This document shows, piece by piece, positions 8,591-16,506 of a DNA stretch of 64,000 bases. Under the pieces are notes generated by a model that saw only the letters and a program-made list of their open reading frames with translations, was not told the origin of the DNA and made no database searches. Origin of the DNA: Brevundimonas sp. (GTDB lineage: Bacteria > Pseudomonadota > Alphaproteobacteria > Caulobacterales > Caulobacteraceae). Both the position numbers and the translations under genes were made by a program. Numbering within the stretch: the stretch's first letter is position 1; every line of letters starts with the position of its first letter. The DNA lies in assembly GCA_004296955.1 (NCBI GenBank), contig SCVB01000042.1, positions 102,692 to 166,691 on the forward strand, in the 5' to 3' direction.

Positions 8591-9841
8591 ATGCCTAAGC
8601 TCACTAAACGACTGATCGACGCCTTTACGACCAGCGCTCCCGACGCCTTCCTTTGGGACTCCCTCGTCCTCGGGTTTGGGGTTCGGGCTCGCCGATCGGG
8701 CACGAAGAGCTTCATCGTAAAATACCGGATGGGCTCGGCCGTGCGCCGCCACACGCTCGGCAAGGTCGGCAGCCCCCACACGGTGGAGGAGGCCCGTGAA
8801 GCCGCTTCTGAACTGCTGCGCCAGGTCAAAGCCGGCCACGACCCGATGCAGGCCAAGCGCGAGATCAACGAGGCCGTCACCGTCAACGAGTTGATCGAGG
8901 CGTATCTTCACGAAGGACGTATCGCGAAGCCCAACAAAAGGGAGTCTTCCTGGGCGGGCGACGCCTCGGTCCTGCGACGGCACGTCGGTCCCTTGCTAGG
9001 GCATCGGTTGGCGCGGGATCTCACCCGACGGGATCTTGAGCGGCTTCAGGCGGATGTCTTGAGCGGCAAGACCGCGAAGGACGTTCGGACGAAGGCGCGA
9101 GGGCGGGCGATTATCCGGGGCGGGCCCGGGGCTGCCGGCCAGACCATCCGATCCACGGCCGCGATGCTGTCCTGGGCCGTGATGCAGGAGATCCTGCCGC
9201 ACAATCCGGCGATCGGCGTCCAGAAGATCACGCCCCGTCGCCGAGAGCGGTTTCTGTCGACGGCAGAGGCCAAGCACATGATCGAGACCTTGGGGGAGCT
9301 GGTCGCTGCGGAGGAGATCCCGGACAGTCACGCGGCCATTATCCGGCTACTGCTGTTCACGGGCGCGCGAAAGTCGGAGATCCTCAATCTGACTTGGGGC
9401 GAGGTCGACCTTGAGCGGGGCCGTATCCTTTTGCCCTGGCATCGGTCCAAGACCGGCGAAAAGATGATCCCGTTGAACTCGGCCGCCCTTGCGGAAATCA
9501 TGCGCCGGCCGCGCGAGGGGCCATACGTGTTCCCGGCCGCTCGCGGGGTGGGCCCGACCGTCGGTCTCTACAAGACCTGGGATCGGGTGCGGGAGGCCGC
9601 CAAGTTGGAGGGCGTCCGGCTTCATGACCTGCGTCACTCGTTCGCGAGCTTCGCCGCTGCCGACGGCGCCAGTCTTTATCTCATCGGCAAGGCGCTCGGT
9701 CATCGGCAGGCAAGCACGACGGAGCGCTACGCCCACCTGACGGATGATCCGGTCCGCGCCGTCGCGGAACTGGTGGGGCAGCGATTCCTCAGAATCACCG
9801 CGGCCGAAGATGTCGCGACGGAGGATCCGTCGGATCGATAA
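8591..9841 (+). CDS. int: Tyrosine-type site-specific integrase
   Basis: The 416-residue product has an N-terminal DUF4102-like arm-binding segment ('LWDSLVLGFGVR'), a central SAM-like domain and a complete catalytic set: R260 in 'TGARKSE', K287 in 'SKTGE', H345-D-L-R348, H371 in 'LGHRQ' and nucleophile Y380 in 'ERYAHL'. It is the usual size of island integrases. It would catalyse integration at, and excision from, the tRNA-Arg att sites. It starts with ATG behind a GGGAG ribosome-binding site, 183 bp inside the left att repeat and pointing inwards. Confidence 0.97.
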   Translation: MPKLTKRLIDAFTTSAPDAFLWDSLVLGFGVRARRSGTKSFIVKYRMGSAVRRHTLGKVGSPHTVEEAREAASELLRQVKAGHDPMQAKREINEAVTVNELIEAYLHEGRIAKPNKRESSWAGDASVLRRHVGPLLGHRLARDLTRRDLERLQADVLSGKTAKDVRTKARGRAIIRGGPGAAGQTIRSTAAMLSWAVMQEILPHNPAIGVQKITPRRRERFLSTAEAKHMIETLGELVAAEEIPDSHAAIIRLLLFTGARKSEILNLTWGEVDLERGRILLPWHRSKTGEKMIPLNSAALAEIMRRPREGPYVFPAARGVGPTVGLYKTWDRVREAAKLEGVRLHDLRHSFASFAAADGASLYLIGKALGHRQASTTERYAHLTDDPVRAVAELVGQRFLRITAAEDVATEDPSDR

Positions 9842-9871
9842 CGGGCCGGCTGCGCGCTCAGGCTGCGGTGG

Positions 9872-11071
9872 TCAGTCATCGGGAATCTGCCAGACCGATA
9901 TCGGTCGCAGGTCTGCCTCGGCATAGTCGAGAGCTGAGACAGGCGTTGGGGTGAGGGGGTCGATCCGGTCGGCATGTCTCAGCGCCTGATCGATCCATGC
10001 TGAGGCGTCTTGGGCGAGGTGGCCGTCCGCGCCTCGGTTCGCGACGTCGTAGGCTGCGATGAAGGCGCGCAGACGCCGGGCCCGGCTCCAGGCATCGGTC
10101 TGCGCTTCCAGTTCCTCCAACTGTTCGAGGGCCGCCAGCCTCTCCTCTCGTAACAGCTCTCGGCGGGCGTTCTCTTCGTCCGCGCGCTGCTGTCGGAGCT
10201 CACTCTTGCGCTGCTTGATGGCAGCGGAATGCGACGACCGGTACAGGCCGGCCATGACCTCGTTGAGGCAGTCTTCCACCCGTCGCGTCTTGCCGTCCTT
10301 CCAGAGACTGCGCACGCCGTCCCGATAGGTCGCGGTGGATATCTGCACGGTCATGACGCCGCTCGGAACGAAATCGTACATCGGTGCAGTGGAGTATCCG
10401 AGGCGGCGCGTTCGGGCTTTTTCAGCGTCGGTCGACCAGTGGACCTTTCTCTGGGATGCTTCCTCAAGGGCCAGGCATTCCGCCTCGCCGGCGATCATGA
10501 TCCCGGATTGGCCTTTGGGCCCGTCGCGAGTTCGGATCTCCAACCCGCGAGCGTCGCAGGCTTGCGCCAAGGCGTCGATCAGGCGCGCCGCACGGGAAAT
10601 GGAGGAGGGCGGCACGCGCACCCGAAAGGGTTCTGGGCCGTCGTAGACCACTGCGCCGTACATGTCGGGTACGGCCGCCTTCAGCGCCTTGAGAATCCGC
10701 TTGGCGATGGGGTGTTTGGGGTCGACGTGCGGAGGCGCCTCGATACGTCTGTCCGGGCGACTCTCCGCCTCTATGAGCGGGCCGTACACGCGATCCATCA
10801 GGTCCGTGGCGAATTCGGACGCGACGGCCAGCGCTGGAAGGTCGATCATCTCCTGCTCGCCTGCACGGGGTAGCGGCGCCGGGGGCTGGGCCCGCCCGGC
10901 CTGCGCCCTCTGACGGTAGCCCTGAGGCGGCAGAGGGATGTCATGCCGCTGGCAAATCTTTCTCAGTCCGACATCCGAAACGCCGAAACGTTCCGCCAGT
11001 CTGGTCAGCGGCTCTGCCCAAACCAGTCGGTAGAGTTCAGCCCGGGAGATGGTCTGGCTCGGCTTCATCAT
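9872..11071 (-). CDS. Hypothetical protein with N-terminal HTH-like segment
   Basis: The 399-residue protein has no function I can assign. Residues ~8-50 ('SRAELYRLVWAEPLTRLAER' then 'GVSDVGLRKICQRHDIPLPP') look like a small helix-turn-helix unit and recall a family common near integrases in proteobacterial islands. Residues ~265-340 are charged and probably coiled coil (RKSELRQQRADEENARRELL region). The gene is convergent with int (30 bp between the stops) and divergent from the Fic gene. Two adjacent ATG codons (11071 and 11068) could serve as start; AAGG lies a few bases upstream. Confidence 0.75.
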   Translation of the reverse strand: MMKPSQTISRAELYRLVWAEPLTRLAERFGVSDVGLRKICQRHDIPLPPQGYRQRAQAGRAQPPAPLPRAGEQEMIDLPALAVASEFATDLMDRVYGPLIEAESRPDRRIEAPPHVDPKHPIAKRILKALKAAVPDMYGAVVYDGPEPFRVRVPPSSISRAARLIDALAQACDARGLEIRTRDGPKGQSGIMIAGEAECLALEEASQRKVHWSTDAEKARTRRLGYSTAPMYDFVPSGVMTVQISTATYRDGVRSLWKDGKTRRVEDCLNEVMAGLYRSSHSAAIKQRKSELRQQRADEENARRELLREERLAALEQLEELEAQTDAWSRARRLRAFIAAYDVANRGADGHLAQDASAWIDQALRHADRIDPLTPTPVSALDYAEADLRPISVWQIPDD

Positions 11072-11135
11072 TCACCTTCAGGCTCGGCGATCGTCCGATC
11101 GTGTTCGAATGGGGCGATGCGACACTCAAGCTGAT

Positions 11136-11215
11136 CCCGATATCCGTGGGCGCAGCTGAATTTAACATATCGGGCCGAACGTGTTAAAAAGTTCGGGAAT
11201 AACGAACATATCGGG
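11136..11215. promoter_or_regulatory. Repeated ATATCGGG sites in the Fic promoter region
   Basis: The 150-bp divergent interval contains AACATATCGGG at 11164-11174 and again at 11205-11215, and an inverted CCCGATAT at 11136-11143. The second direct copy sits only seven bases before the Fic start codon. The spacing (41 bp between the two direct copies) and overlap with the start region suggest operators for a repressor, possibly the Fic protein's own C-terminal DNA-binding domain. Confidence 0.5.
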
Positions 11216-11221
11216 ATCGTC

Positions 11222-12316
11222 ATGTTAAGGCCCACCTATCGCATCCCGAAATTGCCGCCGGCCGGCGAGCTCGAAACGGCGGCCGTGCTTCGCGAGGCGG
11301 CGCATGCGCATCGCCATCTGGCTGAGTTGAAGGGGCGCGCGAGAAGCATCCCCAACCAGGCCATCCTGATCGACACGCTCGCGCTTCAGGAAGCGAAGGC
11401 GAGCTCGGAGGTGGAGAATATCGTCACCACCCAGGATGAGCTTTTCCAGGCCAGCCTGCACTGGGACGGCGCGGGATCGCCGGCCGCGAAGGAGGTCGCC
11501 AGCTATCGCGACGCCCTCAAGCGCGGATATGACCAGCTCCATGCCAATCAGGGCTTGCTCACCAACAACGTCATCATCGAGATGTTTCAGGTGCTCAAGC
11601 GGACCGATGAGGGATTCCGCGCGACTCCGGGCACGGCCCTCCGCAATCAGGGCACGGGCGAAATCGTCTACGTCCCTCCGCAAGATCGAGCGGAAATCGA
11701 GGCCCAGATGGCGGCGCTCGAGACCTTCATCAACGACGACGCTGCGAGCGATCTGGATCCGTTGGTGAAGATGGCTCTGATCCACCATCAGTTCGAAAGC
11801 ATTCACCCCTTTTCGGACGGCAATGGCCGGATCGGGCGGATCCTCAACGTCCTCTATCTGACCCGTGTCGGGCTGCTCGAAATCCCGGTGCTCTACCTCA
11901 GTCGATACGTCACGGCGAACAAGGCCGACTACTACCGGATGCTCCAAAGCGTTCGAGACAACGGCGACTGGGAGCCGTGGCTGCTTTACATGCTCCGTGC
12001 GGTCTCCACGACCTCACGTCAGACCCTCGCGCTCATCGACGGCATGAGCGCCCTGATGGCGGCCTATAAGCAAGGCCTCAGGCAGCATGCGACGATCCGC
12101 TACTCGCAAGACCTGCTGAACAACCTGTTCCGCCACCCCTACACGCGGATCGAATTCCTTCAGAAGGACCTCGATGTCACTCGCCAGACGGCCGCCAAAT
12201 ATCTGGACCAGCTCGCGGTCGCCGGCTTCGTCGAAAAACACCAAGCTGGCCGCAACAACTATTATATCAATCGTCCCCTGGTCGATCTGCTGATGCAGGT
12301 GTCGGACGGAGGATAA
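11222..12316 (+). CDS. Fic family protein with N-terminal inhibitory motif and C-terminal winged helix
   Basis: The 364-residue protein carries the complete Fic motif H195-P-F-S-D-G-N-G-R...R206, so it is predicted to be an active AMP-transferase (or other nucleotidyl transferase) on protein hydroxyl groups. The inhibitory helix motif SxxxEN is present at S61-E65-N66, placing it in class II (N-terminal intramolecular inhibition). Residues ~290-355 look like a winged-helix domain ('TRIEFLQKDLDVTRQTAAKY'), as in Fic proteins that regulate their own transcription. It may act as a stress or defence toxin; no separate antitoxin gene is seen beside it. Confidence 0.93.
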   Translation: MLRPTYRIPKLPPAGELETAAVLREAAHAHRHLAELKGRARSIPNQAILIDTLALQEAKASSEVENIVTTQDELFQASLHWDGAGSPAAKEVASYRDALKRGYDQLHANQGLLTNNVIIEMFQVLKRTDEGFRATPGTALRNQGTGEIVYVPPQDRAEIEAQMAALETFINDDAASDLDPLVKMALIHHQFESIHPFSDGNGRIGRILNVLYLTRVGLLEIPVLYLSRYVTANKADYYRMLQSVRDNGDWEPWLLYMLRAVSTTSRQTLALIDGMSALMAAYKQGLRQHATIRYSQDLLNNLFRHPYTRIEFLQKDLDVTRQTAAKYLDQLAVAGFVEKHQAGRNNYYINRPLVDLLMQVSDGG

Positions 12317-12391
12317 GGAATCGGCGCCAAGGACTCCGGCGAGGCTCCCCGCCGGCCCTCAAAGCCAGGCTCGCGCTCTGCTCTCAATCCG

Positions 12392-15300
12392 TCAGATCGG
12401 TTGGGCCAGCTCAAGATACCGACAGAGGGCATTGACGAGCTGCATCTGTCTAGGCGTTCGGCATTCCGCCCCGACAAGGCTCGGCGAAGCGACGAGGATA
12501 CAAAGGGCCTTCGCCCGTGATGTCGCCACGTTGAGACGGTTCAGGCTGTAGAGAAACTCCATCCCGCGAGGCGCTTCCGCTTCGCTGGAGGTAGCCATCG
12601 AGTAAAAGACGACAGGCGCCTCCTGTCCTTGAAACTTGTCGACGGTCCCGATGTGCACGTCGGGCAGCCTGTCCCGGAGTTCGGCGACCTGGGCGTTGTA
12701 GGGGGTGATGACCATGATGTCCGCGGCGGTCAGGGGACGAACATCACCCTCGTCGTCCGTAAACTGCGCTCCAGTCGCCAGAAGCTCAGCGATAAGCTCG
12801 GCGATAACGGCTGCCTCCTCACGAGAGGCGTTCTGGTTTCCGACATGTTGGACGCTGGCGAAGCGTAGTCCGCTGCCCGTCAGTCGGCCGCCGGCCTGGA
12901 TGGTCTGGCGATCCAGGTTGTGGCGAGGGTGCAGGCGATCCTCGTAGAACATCTCTGAGGTGAAGGCGCAGATATCAGGGTGCATCCGCCAGGTCTGGTC
13001 GAGGAACAGGCCTTGATCCGGCGTGATGGTCTTCGCGCCATCGAGCAGATGATGGAGCGCCGAGACGTCGGTGCCCTCCGGGTGAGCGCCCTGCATAGGC
13101 TGATCGAGTTGCTGGGGATCTCCGAGCAAAACGACGGTTTGGGCCGCCTGGGCCACAGCGAGGACGTTTGCGAGCGACATCTGGGCGGCCTCGTCCACGA
13201 ACAGCACGTCGACGCACTCGAACGCTTCGGGGCGCGACCAGAGCCATGCCGTGCCGCCAGCTACCGGGCAGTCCGGTCCGATCGCCGCGAACAGCGAGGG
13301 ATTGTCACGCACGAACCGGAGCCTCGGCTGGTCCTCCTCCATCTCCTTGGGCTTCTGAACGCAGCGAACGTCGAGGCCCCGCTCCTCAGCCGCCTCGACG
13401 ACCTTGTCGAGGAGGTTGCGTATGACCTTGTGACTGTTCGCTGTTATCCCCACCGTCCGGCCCGCCGCGACGAGAGCGGCGATCATTCTCGACCCCGTGT
13501 AGGTCTTTCCGGCGCCAGGCGGACCCTGGATCGGGAGCACGCCGGGCGGCAGATCGGCCGCCAGTCTGAGAGCCGTATCCAGGACGCTCTCGCCCTCTCG
13601 CCGGATCGACCCGTCCTGATCCGGCAACCGTTCCCGCAGCAGAAGCGCGCGGGCGGCGCGATAGGGGCCATCGCCTTCCAGGCCATGCTCAGCGACATGA
13701 CGGCCCAGGCGCAGAAGAGATTCCTTCATCTCCGACGCGCCGACGAATCCGTGTGCGAACACCGCTTCCGGATGCACCTCGGCCGCGTCGGCCCGTTTCT
13801 TGATCTCGATCCAGCCTTCCTCAACGGACAGGCCGGCGATCTTGCCGAGCTGAGCCCCACCCTCCGCACGGACATCCTCATCCCCGCGAACTGCGATCTC
13901 CTGCGGCGGGAAGGCGTATCGGTGGACAGGGCATTTGGCCGTCCCGCCGACCGTCTCGATCAGACGGAGGCCCGAGAAGCCCGCGCGATCTTCGAGCAAA
14001 TCTTCGGCCGCGAGGTCCGCGAGGCGGAAGAACTCCCACCAGACAGCCTTTTCTTCCCGCCGATGCCAGTCCAGCATCTGGGCCAGCAGCCAACGGCCGT
14101 GTTGCTCGGCGGATCGATCCTCGGGGTCGGCCGGAACACCGTCGAGCAGTCGATCCATGACCGGCGTGATCAGCGCCAACCACGCGGCGACGCTTTCCGG
14201 CGCAGCCCCGTCCACGGGTTCGGGTCTGGGCACGTCCGTTCCGGAATCGACGAGTTCGGATCTGCGATCCTCAAGCCAGTCGCGCAGACGGAGAGTGGAG
14301 ACGCAGTCGTCCCGATTGTAGGCGGTGACGACGCCGCGATCATCGTCGGAAATCGTCGCGGCATCATCGAGTTCGAGACAGGCCTGAACCTTCGCGAGCG
14401 CATGGTTAGCTGCATGCAGCGGCACCGTCCGCTCGAAGTCGTAGAGCGGTTCCAGCCGCTTGATCGAATAGCTCTCCACGCTGGCGCGCAGGGACTGTTT
14501 CACCACGCCGTACAGGTCCACGAAAACCTGGCTTCTCAGCAGCCGGTCGACTTCCTCTTCGCGCGAAGCGAAGCGTCCCATGAGCCGCTTGAGCGCGCCG
14601 GGTTCGTAGGGCGCGAAATGGTAGACGTGCAGGTCCGGCCAGATCTCCAGGCGTGCGATCAGAAAATCCACGAAGCCTTCGAAAGCGGATTTTTCATCGG
14701 CGCGGCTCTCCACCCACTGCGAGGCGTACCTGACTTCTCCAGCCTCCTGCCAAGCGTGGCCGAACAGGTACTCAAGACCGCCCTCGCCCACGAATGGGTC
14801 GCCTTCGAGATCGAAGAAGACATCGCCTGCCGAGGGAGCGGGTAGCCGGGTGAGCCCCAGCCCGGGCTCCACCGGCAACAATTCATAGAGAAGGCCGGCC
14901 GCTGCACGCCCAGCCACCTGAATGCGCGCCTGTTCGCGAACCCGCTCATATGACTGGCGGGAACCTCGCTCAGGCCGCCAGTCGAGGGGCAGGGGGATGC
15001 CCGCCACCCGTTCCACCGTATCGAAGCCGCGCGTAGCGAGTTCGGCGATCTGCAGCGCGCTGATCCCGGCGATGAGGCTCGGGTGATCGTCGGCGCGTCG
15101 TCTCTGATCACAGGGGCTCTGCCACCGGCAGGTTTCGCAGTGCGTTACGGGATGAGGATACGTGGCGACCTCGCCGTCGTCCGCCATGACCTGTTCGAAA
15201 GCCTGCTGAGACTGCCGGAAGAAGGCCGCGTAGTCCTTGATGCGGAAAGCGGCCGGAGCCTCCTCAGAGCCCGGGGAGACGATATACCCATTCTCCGGCA

Positions 15301-15778
15301 GTACGCCCTGAACGGCCTCCAGAAGATGAGCGTAGAGGCAGAGCTGGAGAACCGCCCCGCCCCGGGTCTCGCGCGCCAGTTTGGTGTCCAGCGGTTCATA
15401 GGACCAGGCGCCCAGGTCGCTGGGCCGGTCGACCCTCAGAAGGATGTCGGCCCGGCCGTGCCACTGGCCCGACCGAAGCGCGCCCTGGACGATCACTTCG
15501 CGACCGGCGCGCATGGCCTCCAGCGTCTCGGCCACCGCGTGACCGCTGACGTCAAATCCTTCGATTCGGAGGCAGTCTGCCCCGGACGCTTCAAGGCGTT
15601 CGATATAGGCCTGCTCATGCCGGGCGCCTCGCTCCCAGAGCAGATCGAGGAGTGGGCTCCAGTTGGCCGGCTTCTCGCGCATCCCGCGGGCGACCTCCCG
15701 GTCGAGCTGGGTCAGGTGCGGGCAGTTGAGATGCCCGACGAGATCGGTCGCGCTTAGCAGGATGGCAGTGGAAGCCAT
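12392..15778 (-). CDS. TM0106-type RecB-like nuclease fused to superfamily 1 helicase
   Basis: The 1128-residue protein begins with a PD-(D/E)xK nuclease region ('GRADILLRV', then 'EPLDTKLARE') followed by a Cys cluster 'CETCRWQSPC', an iron-sulphur-like arrangement. A YprB/RNase H-like segment follows ('FFDLEGDPF'). The C-terminal part is a Dna2/UPF1-type helicase: Walker A 'GPPGAGKTY' near residue 750, Walker B 'VLFVDEAAQ' near 858, then 'LGDPQQLDQP' and 'TVDKFQGQEAPVV'. It should unwind and cut DNA. Its ATG at 15778-15776 shares one base with the TGA of the upstream NYN gene, so the pair is translationally coupled. A defence or repair role is inferred. Confidence 0.9.
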   Translation of the reverse strand: MASTAILLSATDLVGHLNCPHLTQLDREVARGMREKPANWSPLLDLLWERGARHEQAYIERLEASGADCLRIEGFDVSGHAVAETLEAMRAGREVIVQGALRSGQWHGRADILLRVDRPSDLGAWSYEPLDTKLARETRGGAVLQLCLYAHLLEAVQGVLPENGYIVSPGSEEAPAAFRIKDYAAFFRQSQQAFEQVMADDGEVATYPHPVTHCETCRWQSPCDQRRRADDHPSLIAGISALQIAELATRGFDTVERVAGIPLPLDWRPERGSRQSYERVREQARIQVAGRAAAGLLYELLPVEPGLGLTRLPAPSAGDVFFDLEGDPFVGEGGLEYLFGHAWQEAGEVRYASQWVESRADEKSAFEGFVDFLIARLEIWPDLHVYHFAPYEPGALKRLMGRFASREEEVDRLLRSQVFVDLYGVVKQSLRASVESYSIKRLEPLYDFERTVPLHAANHALAKVQACLELDDAATISDDDRGVVTAYNRDDCVSTLRLRDWLEDRRSELVDSGTDVPRPEPVDGAAPESVAAWLALITPVMDRLLDGVPADPEDRSAEQHGRWLLAQMLDWHRREEKAVWWEFFRLADLAAEDLLEDRAGFSGLRLIETVGGTAKCPVHRYAFPPQEIAVRGDEDVRAEGGAQLGKIAGLSVEEGWIEIKKRADAAEVHPEAVFAHGFVGASEMKESLLRLGRHVAEHGLEGDGPYRAARALLLRERLPDQDGSIRREGESVLDTALRLAADLPPGVLPIQGPPGAGKTYTGSRMIAALVAAGRTVGITANSHKVIRNLLDKVVEAAEERGLDVRCVQKPKEMEEDQPRLRFVRDNPSLFAAIGPDCPVAGGTAWLWSRPEAFECVDVLFVDEAAQMSLANVLAVAQAAQTVVLLGDPQQLDQPMQGAHPEGTDVSALHHLLDGAKTITPDQGLFLDQTWRMHPDICAFTSEMFYEDRLHPRHNLDRQTIQAGGRLTGSGLRFASVQHVGNQNASREEAAVIAELIAELLATGAQFTDDEGDVRPLTAADIMVITPYNAQVAELRDRLPDVHIGTVDKFQGQEAPVVFYSMATSSEAEAPRGMEFLYSLNRLNVATSRAKALCILVASPSLVGAECRTPRQMQLVNALCRYLELAQPI

Positions 15779-16317
15779 CAGGGTCTCAGCGCAGCGAGGT
15801 GCTGATTGAGTGAGATGAAGTTGGAGCAGGCTTCCCGCAGCTCACGAGCGGCGTGTTCCCAGAAGACGACATCGACCTGGAAGCCATCGGCGACCAATTG
15901 CTCGACTGCCGGTACATAGTCGCTGTCGCCGGATACGATCGTGAAGACGTCCCCTTCTCCCGCGTTGCGATAGGCGTCGCGGGTCAGCGCCGCCACGATG
16001 CCGGTGTCGATCTTCTTTTCCTTGTTCGCGGCGTTTCGGTCGTGGGTCACAACCTCGAACCCTGCCTTCTTCGCGAGGTCCCAGATGGCGTCATTTACCG
16101 GAGGCCTTGATCCGAACAGCATGGCTCGCGCTGTTTCTTCAGGGTCGGTTCCCGCCACGAATGTGTAGAGCTTGCCGAAGCTCATACGATAGTCGTGGTC
16201 CAGTATCTTGTTGTTGAGCGCGTCCCAGATATCAAGCGCCATGCCGGCCTGGACGGCACTCACGCGCTGGCCCTCGATAAAGACGTTGGAGTTGTCGACG
16301 TAGATCCAGTCCGCCAC
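15778..16317 (-). CDS. NYN domain ribonuclease-like protein
   Basis: The 179-residue product has the NYN/PIN-type acidic residues: 'YVDNSNVFIEG' at the N-terminus, 'KKIDTGIVAALTRDAY' and 'IVSGDSDYVPAV'. This is the LabA/VPA0323-like subgroup, predicted to cut RNA with bound metal. I chose the GTG at 16317 because GAGGGGG lies eight bases upstream; the open frame continues much further back, but that sequence is non-coding or antisense to the relaxase. Its stop overlaps the start of the nuclease-helicase gene (TGATG). The coupling suggests an RNase and a DNA nuclease-helicase acting together. Confidence 0.87.
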   Translation of the reverse strand: MADWIYVDNSNVFIEGQRVSAVQAGMALDIWDALNNKILDHDYRMSFGKLYTFVAGTDPEETARAMLFGSRPPVNDAIWDLAKKAGFEVVTHDRNAANKEKKIDTGIVAALTRDAYRNAGEGDVFTIVSGDSDYVPAVEQLVADGFQVDVVFWEHAARELREACSNFISLNQHLAALRP

Positions 16318-16506
16318 CGCTTCGACCCCCTCGCGCAGTTGTTCCGTCACTGTGAACGCAACGGTTGTGGCAATCAACGGCAACGCCGGGAATCCATGCG
16401 CACAGCGACAGGTTGGCAGGGCAAGATAAAATCCGACCTGCGATCCTTGAACATCGCCGGCCGGGTACATCGGTGAAGGGGTGGTGCGGGACGCTGGAGC
16501 CCGCCC

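Noticed and set aside
12980-14845. Plus-strand 621-codon frame
   Set aside because: Lies opposite the helicase domain of the TM0106-type gene and has no recognisable features.
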